From positions 1-64,000 of the forward strand of contig JAYMGJ010000380.1 in NCBI GenBank assembly GCA_037178675.1: a stretch of DNA of 64,000 bases, written 5' to 3'. The notes under the pieces were generated by a model, which did not search any database, was not told the origin of the DNA, and saw only the letters and a list, made by a program, of their open reading frames with translations. Shown piece after piece: positions 21,333 through 31,556 of the stretch. This DNA is from Scleroderma bovista. Lineage: Eukaryota > Basidiomycota > Agaricomycetes > Boletales > Sclerodermataceae. The position numbers and the translations under genes were made by a program. Numbering within the stretch: the first letter of the stretch is position 1; each line of letters begins with the position of its first letter.

Positions 21333-24300
21333 TTACAGTATGGTAGGCCTCAGCAACCTCTCCACACTATCAATCCTCATCCAATCTGCACACCTTGGAA
21401 CATTTGCCCAATGGTGAATGTTATCCCTCATGTAGTAGGTCAAACAGTACCGGTTTCCTTCTACAGCATTTACCCCGTGCCTAAGAAGCCTCCCGGAGAA
21501 TGCGACCGCGGTACCAGGCTTGTACACCAGCTCAATGCCAAGGGTAGGGATGGCCATGATACAGTCAGTGTATTCACCCACATTTACTATAATATCATAC
21601 CAACAGGCACGGGATTGGGGATCACAGTGGAGGGGGGTGCACCGGTTCGCAATAACCGAAATATTGGTAAACGCGGTGTCATGCACCAAACAGGTTTGGT
21701 ACAGTGAACATGGAAGACAATGCCTATATCGAATGATCCTTATGCGAAGGATAAGCACGATGGACCCTCATCGTAGCCATCTATCACACAAGACGACTAT
21801 CCTGATGCGAGAGATGAATGCCAATGCAGACAGTCATCTATCACACGAGAACCGCCAAGAAGCAGAAGAAACTGAAGGAATAATGTCAATTGTGATATGA
21901 GAAAGGAATGCACACGTCTGCAGTCCAACTCCCATACCAGAACGATCAAAGAAGCCGAAGAATTGATGGAGAAACGAAGGAGAAAGAGAAGAAATGATTT
22001 TTAGCGCCCAAATGTCATTTTTAGGCGCCCAGTGCCGGCATTCCGATATTTTGAATAGCTCCGTCGTTTCTGAAGCTATCAGGCACATGACTATACCGTC
22101 AGAGAGCCTAGAGCGTGGTCTATCTGCCTGTCAAGTTCCGACGCAAATCCGTTCATTTCCCACGGAGATATTCCCCCTGCACTCCAGATGTTCACTTCAT
22201 CGCTCACTAAGGAGTCCGTATTTTCTCTGGATCATTTCTCCGCTATTGCTGCAGATCTCCACTATGTCCTGCTCTTAGGACAGCCTCTCCCAGAGTTCCC
22301 GTGCACTGCCTGGCACATATCTTCCCAGCCTGCTCCCTCAGTCCCTCTCGTTCTCGGTCAGCGCGTTCTCCTTGTCAGTCCTGCGTCAAGGACGTACTTT
22401 GGTCATCTTAGGTCTATTGTCAAGCTTGAGAAGTCTTCTCTGGTCGTCTCTGTGTCCCCTGAGCCCTCAGCCTATGGTCCCTTCCTCCCAGATACTTGCC
22501 ATGTCCATCTTCCTCTGTTGTTTGTCTCGCTTCCCTGGATGCGTCGAATTCAATACTCTATCCACTTCCCTACTTTCAGACGACATCCCCCAGCACCATG
22601 ACAGTTATTCCCCCCACTTTATAGTGTTATTAGGAAGAAGAACCCTTTCTCGTTCTTTCCCAGAAGAGAGCTCGTCAAGGGAGCCCATGGTTGCGCTTCA
22701 GCGGCGCTAGAACACATGCACTATACCTTAGTGTATGCTGACCCCCCAAAAGACCTCTGGACCCCTGGTACCCTTCTTGTGGCTGTTTTGTCTCGGATCA
22801 ATCCTCCTATTAATCTCAGATCTTCCCCATTGTTGTCCCATCAAATTCCTGATGGTACACAGCCCCCCATCAAACTTCTTAGGCTGTGCATCAATGACTC
22901 CTTCTGCTGTGCAGTGACTCATCCCTTGCTTACTGATGCTCTCTTGTCATCAGTATTACTCTATCCCTTTCGCATTTTTGGTATATTACTCAGCTGATGA
23001 CTCACTCCCTTACCAATCAATCTTGTCATGCAGCTTACTCATTCCTTTACTCAGCAGCTTATTCATGCTTCCTATGCTTACTCATTCCTGCTTATCCCTT
23101 GCTTACTGATCGCTTACAAACCCCTTACAAAGCTCTTACCAATCCCTTACCAATCCTTGACAAATTCTGCTTACTCCCTTCTCTTTTTGTACTTTAATGC
23201 TGTGCCCCCCCATGTATTTAAACCCCTGGGCTCAGCCCAGTGAAAAAGACCCAATTGCATGAAATTATCCCTCTCTCAGACTCTCTCAGTCAGTATCCCC
23301 TCAGCTCTTTGAGTCTTGTAGGCTTCAGTGAAGGTCTAAAGACTCTGATATTCAAGTTTTATTCAATCTATTCAAGTCCAAGTATTTCTCTAGGCTCAAG
23401 CGGAGTCTAGCCAGTCAATCCTTCATCTATCATTGCTTCTGGACATCAGGAGCCCCCTTGCCCCTTTGCTGCACCAACCTCTAGGTGTAGTATCACTGTT
23501 TCAGTCCCAGTCAACCCAATCCCCGCTTTGACACTTCCTAGGCCTTAGGAAGAGTCCAGACCCCTATCCCCTTCGTCTTCTATTACTCCTGTACCCCAGG
23601 AGTATCCTGCATCACTGTCTGCATCACCCTGTTGGTGTAGATCCCCTTTCCCCCTCCTCAGCATATCCTCTCTGGACACCACAGAGGTAAACCACCACTC
23701 GCACATTTTCGTAGTCCTTTGTTGGTGTTGTGTTTGGGTTATTACTCCGACCCAAATCCACACTTTGACTCACAGCGGTGGGCCAGAGGGATAAGGCCCA
23801 GTTCATGCCGAGGTCGTTTGCGGAAGACCAATCTTCCAATAAACTAATTCCTCGCATACCATCCTCATACAGCTGTGGATGCATGATTGATAATGCACCT
23901 GATATAATGGAGGTCGGCTGCACCATATCTTGCAACCACTGGAAACCTGCGGCTGTATTGAGGTCCGCGGAAATGGAAGCATTTTCATGCTGAATATGAT
24001 ATTATCAATTAATTCATGGCAGGAATGGTAAGCACACACGTAATGACCCATTTGATGTCTTGCAGGAGAAAGCTCCAAACAACTGGTCACACGGGTCTGT
24101 TCCGAATGAAAGTACCGCGGGTCATTGCGCCATGTCCGGCCAGTTATACTGGCGGACAGTTGTGTATGGAGTGGACCTAATGCCTGCAAAATATTTGTCT
24201 ACAGGGATTATAGAAGATTATAAACAGAAGAAGTATTAAATGATACCTGTGTTGGGCGTGCCAAGGCACCAGGGAGATACCACAAAGCTACAGTTCCCCC

Positions 24301-24695
24301 CTCCCCCAAAATCACCGCTGGTTCATCGATAAGACCTGAGATAGTAGCAGGGAACTTGTTAAGGAAGGTTTGCTCCCTATCCGCAGTGGTCCCAGGCTCC
24401 ATGGATGCCAATGATTCAGAAAGCCGGATGAGGTCAACACCACAGTCAACTGGACAAAGATGAGTACTCGAGGAAAGGGGCATGGAGGAGGCGTACTGCG
24501 ATAATTATATGCGGTAACCAAAGTGGCTACCATCTGGTGCATCCCAATGGAAAGGTCAACTGGGAGGTTAAGGGGAATTTGAGGTGCCGCGGTCCCAGAG
24601 TCAGGGAAAGCCAAGGAACAGAAGCGGTGTCGCATATAACCAGAAACTTGATGAGATAGCTGGTAGTTGGTTGGGTAAGACACAGGAGCAGCCAT
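21333..24695 (-). pseudogene. KDZ-A TET/JBP-family 2-oxoglutarate/Fe(II) dioxygenase, split by an insertion
   Basis: Family members oxidise methylated bases in DNA (5-methylcytosine in TET enzymes). Exon 1 starts at 24695 (MAAPVSYPTN). Further exons carry SGLIDEPAVILGEGGTVALWYLPGAL, here cited by its ends, and LSPARHQMGHYV. The catalytic exon reads ...LSLWPTA up to 23775, then after a 2.1-kb insertion resumes at 21676 with FTNISVIANRCTPLHCDPQS. The iron ligands are H-C-D in PLHCDPQS and the distal His in SGRLLRHGV; NRYCLTYYMRDN carries the likely 2-oxoglutarate-binding Arg. Removing the insertion restores alignment to the copy at 48492-49770 without a frame change. Association of TET/JBP genes with KDZ transposons in fungi is known (Iyer and colleagues, 2014). 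It is divergent from gene X. Confidence 0.85.
21677..23774 (+). mobile_element. 2.1-kb LTR-like insertion in the dioxygenase exon
   Basis: The insertion runs TGTCATGCACC...GACTCACA, with TG...CA ends and GCGG flanking both sides (21673-21676 and 23775-23778). Its 3' portion has a promoter-like TATTTAAA near 23215. There is no coding region I trust, although stop-poor frames exist. Most likely it is a solo LTR of a retrotransposon not otherwise in the window. A truncated inverted copy is at 580-2023. A 4-bp duplication is shorter than the usual 5 and might be GCGGT read with a slip. Confidence 0.75.
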
Positions 24696-25515
24696 GAAGG
24701 GGAGAGAGATGAGACCCAAGCAAAGCCGGGATACTGAACAATATTTATATGAAGACTGCGGGTAGATGGCGGCGGGGTGGTGGCTATGGATAATCAACAA
24801 AGTTCAAACCAATAAATAAATTATATAGGAAAAATAAAGAAATGGAATGGAATTTACAATGTTGGGACGGTGCCAATATGAATACATTCACATCAAGTTG
24901 GAGATCAGCCGTGGGTGGAACCCACATCGGTGGGCATTGAGTGGTAAAACCTACCATTACTCCAAAAGGAGAAATTCGACGAATCAATAGAATTTCAAAT
25001 GTTACCAGAATTACCCTGTTGGTGTGTTGCCCAGCCACGGTGACAGATCGGAAAATTGTGATGCCACATCAGTATACAACATCAATTCCACATATATAGC
25101 GACCGCAGTTGTATTCCACCGCGGTGAGATTAGGCATCTAATTGAAATCCAATCATTCACTCATATGCTAATAACAAGGGAACAATAAGGGGTCAATTTC
25201 CTGATAAATTCTGTGTTTTATATTTGGCTATCATAGCAGACTACATATATAGCAACTGCGGTTGTATTTGACCGCGGTGAGAATAGACATCTAATTGAAA
25301 TCCAATCATCCATTGATATGCTAATCAAATATACACGGAACAAAAGGGATGTAGCAATTATATATCCGCGGGAGCACCTGGTGATATTCAACAATGCAAC
25401 CTGGGTGGGTGGTCATTGTTTCATAAACAATGGTAGGCCATATGTGGGAACGTTGTTGGAGAAATTATAAATATAGACATTTATAATATCTGCCTTTATT
25501 CCCCATCCTACACCC
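24696..25515. promoter_or_regulatory. Bidirectional promoter region, TET/JBP / gene X (KDZ-A)
   Basis: 820 bp between divergent start codons. It contains an imperfect tandem duplication (about 25078-25185 and 25240-25330). Each copy carries CATATATAGC, then ACCGCGGTGAGA, then ATCTAATTGAAATCCAATCA. The duplicated block therefore puts a CCGCGG site next to a TATA-like sequence twice. A third CCGCGG is at about 25366. Confidence 0.5.
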
Positions 25516-26314
25516 ATGGATCCCTCCATTATTCAGGCACGCACACTATCCATGACTTTGCAATACACGGGTATCAGATTCCGTCGGTTTGTCCATGCTT
25601 TGCAGCAGACAGGGGAAGATTCGCTATGGGAGAAGATCGATTGGCATAGCCATGTACTGGCAGAAGTGGTGCAATCCTGGATTACCCATCACATCAAATA
25701 GGCTGACCAATCTTGCAGGCAATTCTGGAGTGATTACTTGGCGCATGTAACAAGCATGGGCTGGTGATGCAGGTTCCCACGGTTGCAGCCCAAGTGATGG
25801 AATGGGTTTCTGTTGGGGACCCCGATGCACCAACTTTGATGGGCCAGATCAAAACCATTGACGTCTTCAAGGTTTATCCCGCGGAAGCCAGAGTCCAAAG
25901 TACACGGGCCACACCTGGGGTGTGGTGGGTATGGGGTGTCCCCTGCAATGTTGTACTGCGGACAACACTCCGCCAGCTGGTCACAGAGGCACAGCAATTC
26001 TTTCCACAGACCCAGGTGAGTTCACAGGGTAATGCAAACAAATTTCTAATAAGCATTCTTTGCAGCCCGGGGATTATGGAATTCCAACCCTATTTAATGT
26101 CCCGGAAACCCCAGGCATGGGAATCGAAGATATCAAATTACACACGCAGCATCTCTTGAAAGAAGTCGATGAGAAGATCTTCCATCAAAATACCCTATTA
26201 CATCATCTCGTCAACCACATGACCATGGTGGAATATCTAACTGATTCTGCCAACAAGCTGGAGGAGAAGTGGGCGGTGTCCGCGGATAAACTTTGGAGGG
26301 GAAAGGACAATTGA
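25516..26314 (+). pseudogene. KDZ-A gene X, uncharacterised KDZ-associated protein
   Basis: Three exons (25516 to about 25666, 25720-26012, 26066-26314) encode about 230 residues. The N-terminus (SMTLQYTGIRFRRFVHALQQ) matches SLTLQYTGVWFRRFTYVLQQ in the copy at 46812-47583. The middle has EAQQFFP matching EAKDFFP, and the C-terminus is a long amphipathic helix. TGA at 25731-25733 stands where the other copy has CGA (context ILE-R-LL), so this copy is disabled by one transition. No known domain is recognised. It is divergent from TET/JBP, and its 3' end faces the transposase 77 bp away. Confidence 0.68.
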
Positions 26315-26391
26315 ATGGTGTTCCATAATTGCATGTAAATTGTAGAACTAGTATGCATTGTTTGTGCCTCGGGTGATATTTTAACACATAA

Positions 26392-29300
26392 TCATTGACA
26401 GAGTTTGCTCAATTTGTTGTACATGTCATATTGCCTTGCTGCATAGCATGCCATCCCGCGGTCAAAGTCCAATCCCAATTTCGCTGCTTTTTCCTCCCAG
26501 AAATTTGCCTGGTTCCTGAAGAAGTTGTGTGTCCAACCCTGTTCTGAAATTATGAGGTCCACCTCTTCAGTCCATTGATCTTGTTTTGCCTTCGCCCGTA
26601 ACCAATGAACCCGGTAAACTATTTGGAATCATTAAGTAGATATATATGACCAAAAATTGCAAAGCTTACACTCTGACATCCAATCATTTTTATTTGTGTC
26701 CTTTGGAATGTCCATAGTCCAGAACCATGCCAAGGAGTCATGGCGATGGCCCCTTGCATTTGGATCGGACACCGCGGTACTCACTGTGAGATCCTTCTTG
26801 TTAAGTATTTGATACTGGTCAAGAATGCTTTGGTCAGCTCCCAATGCAACCATTTGCTTTCAGCACCGATTATAGATCGCGGAATATCTTTTGACCAAGG
26901 TGTCCAGGTCCGATACCTTTTTCCAAGCATGGGTTGTCACAGCATAGTTTCTGCCATGTCGGACCTCAGTGCTAAATAAGACTGCCTTGTCTGCAAGAGC
27001 AAGTCGTATTTCATGCAGAGCATCATTGGCCTGACCTTGTCTGAGCTGAAGTTCTTCCTCTACGAGGCCATTCAGCTCCAATGCACCACACCACGGCAAA
27101 CCTATATAGGAAGGCAGTGGCAGTATGGCGTGTTCTGCATTCCCAGGGGATACAGTAATGAAGGTACCATCTTCATCACTCCCTGAGTCACCATGTTCGC
27201 AGGCATCAAGTCCACTGTCCCAGTCAGCTCCCACAAATGTTGCCGCGGTCTGCACCAAGCCATTGATTTGTGACTGTAGCCTGTCGCGACGGCGGGAAAT
27301 GTCAAGCCTTTGGTTTTCGGTAGTTCTTGAATCGATCCTGTGTGCATCCAATAAGAGCACTATCTGAGACTCCTCCACCTTCAAGGCCCTTGCCATCCAT
27401 GTGGCAGATCCTCGCAGTGCCCCTGCCGTGGATTGCATTCCTATGAGGCTAATCTCCATGGATTTAATGCTTGGTGCTTTCCGTGTCATTTCAGCCTTTT
27501 TCTGTACTTGTTGCCATAGGACCTACCCTTTTCCAACTGGACTTCAAATATATCCATGGCCTTTGCATTGGATAACCTCTCCACAAGTGCATTCCTCTCT
27601 TGGGCCATCCAAGTATTACGAATGTCTTCAGGCACAGTTTCATCCAAATTTGCAAAGGTATCACGAGAGGATGCCAGATTTCTTTGTGCAGCAACCAGTT
27701 TCCTCTTCAAAGACAGAGCTGGAATGCGTGAATGCGGTCGCCATATCCCATATTTAGCATCACTCACGCATGCGGACCATCTTCAAGAAATTACTGTCAT
27801 TCATTTGGAAGTCCAGCATTTCCTGCCGATGAGGGGCAGCCATTCCCCAGGTGGAGGGGGAAATAATATTTAAGGATGACCAGAGAGTCTCCATTATTTC
27901 CCTGTCCACATTGCCTACTCCAGGAATGAAATTAGGGGAATACCTGACAAAACATTCCGATTGATGTCCATGGACATGCCATATACCAATGCCCGGTTGA
28001 ATCTTTAATCCGGGTGGGAGAGACACAAACCGGTTCCCTTCCATACGCTGATACAGGTTTTTGCTGTATTGACAATTGATGTCATAGAAGTTTACCACCC
28101 GCTGTTGGTGGTCCATTCTGTGATGCACTGCATGCACCAAGGAGTAATCCATGTTGACTTGCCTACCCGCGGGTCAATAAAGCTCTTTATTTTGGAACCG
28201 CGGACGCACTGCTCTCCCTTTTGGAAATCAACTATGGCATGTGGAACAAAGCACCCATGTCTGGCACAGGCACAACCACCGATTCCAGTTGATGACAACT
28301 GACTTCTACTAGTATTCGCCTGATTGACTGCATGGTGATTGCTACAGTCCGATTTCTAACTGCGGCATCAGAACATACCACAGCATGCGTCAAGGATATC
28401 ATACCTCCACTCTATTTGCACTTCCTGCTAAATAGGATTTATAAGGCTCTGATGTTACCATGAATCCTGTTCCATCCATCAACCAGACCTCGTTTGGAGC
28501 TTGTTTGAGCAACATATGTTCAGCTTTGAAATTTCCATCCATGGCACTCTCAAATACTTCCAACTGTCCAGATCAGTCATATATGTAAATTATGGAATAA
28601 TTACAACCAATACTGTCATATCCATACTTTTCCCAGTCGCAACTCCGGTCTAACCCTGGCCCGCCTGACCTCTCCTTAGGCATAGACGCAACTCCAGATC
28701 TAGTCCGGCCATCTCCAGCCCCATAGCTGCACTCCAGCTCAACTCCGGTCACTACGTCCATCTCCACCTCAGGACTAACCCCTGTCTTCCTCTAGACACA
28801 TCTGCAGTCTAACTCCACCATGTTGAGCCTGTACCTACCACTTGTCGCTACTCCGGTTTCAGTCCGGCCACTCCCTTGGTCTTGTCTGCAACATAGCCCA
28901 ACTCCGGCTGGTACATCCAACTCCGGCTCAGGTCTGCTCCTGTTCTGCTCCGCTTCCCCTGATAGGTCCACCAATGGCCTTGGACATTTCCATGTCCAAC
29001 TCTGGACCTTCCTCCGGCTACTCCGCCCTTCCTCCACCTGTGCACTCCCTCCGCTCTTGCACTTCCTCCAGTCGTGCACTTCCTCTGGTCCTGGACATCG
29101 CTCCAGACTTAACATTAGTTAAGTCCACCTCCAACCCTTACTTGTCCTCTTCCAACCTAGTTCCCTTTACCTACTTGTCCCTGCATCTGCTCCGTCGTCC
29201 CTGTAATCCTAGTTCCCCGTTTCTGCTTCCGCTCCGGTTTATTTTCCTGTCCCTGCTTTATTTTCTTGTACCTGGTTTATTTTCCTGTCTGCTTCTGCTC

Positions 29301-31130
29301 CATCCCTTGTCCCGACTAAGGTGTTTACTTGTCACCGTATGTACTCACCCTAGTTCTCATTACTATATAAACTACCATACTCCGGCCTAGTAGATCCTTA
29401 GATCAAATCTCGACTAAGATACTCCCCACTCTGTACTACCCATTATGCTCTCCTAATCCATCTGTTCATCTGTTCTCCTGAACTCCGGCCAACTCCGGCC
29501 TCCATCCTATCTTGTCCCCTTGGTCCTATGTCCGATCCTAGCAAGTCTCCTACTTGCATGAGGGCAAAAGCCACCTCTGTCCCAGACTTGACGCTAGACC
29601 TCTCAGGACTCATCCCACCTCTGGGATGTCCTTCGCTCCGGACAAGCTGCGCTCAACTCCGGACCACTTTCCCATGGTCTGGACTTACTCCGCAAAAACC
29701 CGGACTTACTCCCTGTGCTCCTCTAGTGCCCGGACTTCATTCATTTGACCCGGACTTGACTCTCCGCACTAACTAGCACCTACTAGTGTCTGGACTTACC
29801 TCCTCATTAGTTCCCTGCACCTCTGGACCTCCTAGTAAGATCGTCGAGGAGAACCGGTTTTGACAAATACTCACTGTGTGAGATCCACCTCTCCCGCGGG
29901 TGGCATATTGACCCCGGGTTGGGGACATGCCGGGAAAAAGAGGACCAGTTCCCCTGGCCCTGGTTCTTCTGACATTCCATAGAATCCTTTCCACTTGAGA
30001 AGTTTCAAAAGTCTCCATGCCCTTGACAATCTCAGGAGCTCCCTGTACCTATTCTATTTCATCCGTGGTGTCAATGCCGCGGTCAACAAAAGGTTACTTC
30101 ACTTACCAGCACCGCATGTGGGAATGCATTGGATGTCAGTCTCTGCAACTTACTATAGTAATTCATTGCAGTGGTGCCACATTCCACATTGTCCCAGATA
30201 AAATCATCCAGCACCTGGAAGGTAAATGCAGTCCTGGGACTTTTTGTTGTCGCAGGGAAAAGGCCAGCAATCATAAGTTGCAGATGTGAGTCCTCTGAAC
30301 CATCGCAGCTGCAGTACCGAATGTCGCAAAAGTGCACCCCATTAGTGTCCACCACAGTTTGGCAACTTCTGTCCCGCAGTCTAGCTAGATGAGGTGGGCT
30401 CCCATCGTCCTCCACATCTTCCCAAGCATCTTCATCATCACTTGCATTATTACCGTGGCTATATCCTCCGCTAGGACATGGTTTTCCACCGTGGCCCAAG
30501 TGCATCACAAATCCAATCTGCTTTATTAATTACCATGTGGATATGGTGAAAGAACTGACCCACCAGGCGAAGAGAGAAATCCTCAAAGAAGGTTCCAGTC
30601 CACCTTTGAATCCGATGGAAGGGACCAAGCTGGTGTGTGTCAAGGCAACAGTTGGTGCAGAAGAGTGGCCTATGAGCACAGTCGGTGCACCTAATTGCCC
30701 CATCCTTTCCACACCGCATACAGATCCTGGATGCAGGGGGTGCCTCCATTTCTAGGAGCACTGACAAATATTTGCCTTTCCAGGGCAGCCAGTCTCGCAG
30801 ATAGTGGTCCTATGATTGGATGAGATATATATTTAGAGTGTGGAAGGTGCATCAGACCTGGTTCCTTGGCAATCTACATGCTCGCAGGGGTGGATCATCT
30901 GTAGTAGAATATGCCTCTACAGGCTCATCTGGAAAGAAACTGGTGTGCTCCAATGCCAATGAACCAGCTCGAGTAGGAGACTGATCATCAGCTCTTTCAA
31001 TGCATGCCTTTTTCCGGGGTGGAGCCTTTACGATCTTGTCCTTGGATTGTCTACCAGATCTTACTGTCTTCCATGTCACCTGCATTACAGGTGTAGAGGG
31101 GCCTACTTTTACTACCTTGGACTTCCCCAT
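26392..31130 (-). pseudogene. KDZ-A transposase (Kyakuja-Dileera-Zisupton family)
   Basis: Ten exons can be read, starting MGKSKVVKVG at 31130, giving about 1,015 residues. Exon 1 is basic and disordered. Exon 2 (about 30809-30564) carries the CxC2-like cysteine cluster (CMRCGKDGAIRCTDC, FCTNCC, PFHRIQRW). Later exons carry FFPACPQPGVN, MDGNFKAEHM, CSNHHAVNQAN, IGGCACARHGCF, YDINCQY, WHVHGH and REIMETLWSSLN; D of YDINCQY and E of EIMETLW fit the RNase-H-fold catalytic residues. The C-terminal part is helical and ends near 26392. A solo LTR sits a few bases inside the fourth intron's donor site. TGA at 26860-26862 replaces an Arg codon of the other copy. Otherwise all exons are open. It is divergent from gene D. 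Confidence 0.85.
28614..29865 (+). mobile_element. Solo LTR in a transposase intron
   Basis: TGTCATATCC...GGTTTTGACA, 1,252 bp, flanked by perfect AATAC duplications (28609-28613 and 29866-29870). It resembles the local gypsy LTRs but is longer and distinct: it repeats AACTCCGG many times and shares the ACTTGTCACCGTATGTACTC block in inverse orientation. Its sense strand is plus, opposite to the transposase. Confidence 0.85.
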
Positions 31131-31556
31131 GACTGTCTCTGGATGCGAAGCTCACAACACAACCACTTTTGACCTTGAAATGCCTCATTGCAATACCTTG
31201 AACTTGACCAACTGCATCGGATTGGGATCCTGCGGTGTCAATCCACTCGGTCAGGACCGCAATCAGGCACAAATGGAACCCTACCAACTATGGACTGAGA
31301 TCTTGAGATTGGCACATAAGCGTTGTCAAAATGGACCCTGAGCAACATGGACCTTTCCATCTATGGTAAGATCTTTGCAAATACCCATGGAATCTTACCA
31401 AATATTCCTCGGGTGCCGTATTGCATCTGCCCATACATGGTAAAGTAAGATCAAGGGTCCTTGTGACATGTGAAGAAAGTGACCGCGTGAACTTCAATCA
31501 ACAGGCCCGAATGTGTGCCGGAATTTGGAACTCGCTGCAAAGATTCCACCTCACCC
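31131..31556. promoter_or_regulatory. Bidirectional promoter region, KDZ transposase / gene D (KDZ-A)
   Basis: 426 bp between divergent start codons at 31130 (minus) and 31557 (plus). The corresponding spacer in KDZ-B is 335 bp (42950-43284). Short blocks such as TGCAATGAGGCATTTC near the transposase side are shared by both elements. Confidence 0.45.

Noticed and set aside
22188..22997. Several Ser/Leu/Pro-rich frames in the 2.1-kb insertion as a gene
   Set aside because: Mirrored in the truncated inverted copy at 758-1500 but with different frame breaks, as expected for a non-coding LTR. No domain is recognised.
28842..29390. 182-residue plus-strand open frame
   Set aside because: Lies wholly inside the solo LTR, is Ser/Pro/Leu-rich from CT-rich sequence, and resembles no protein.
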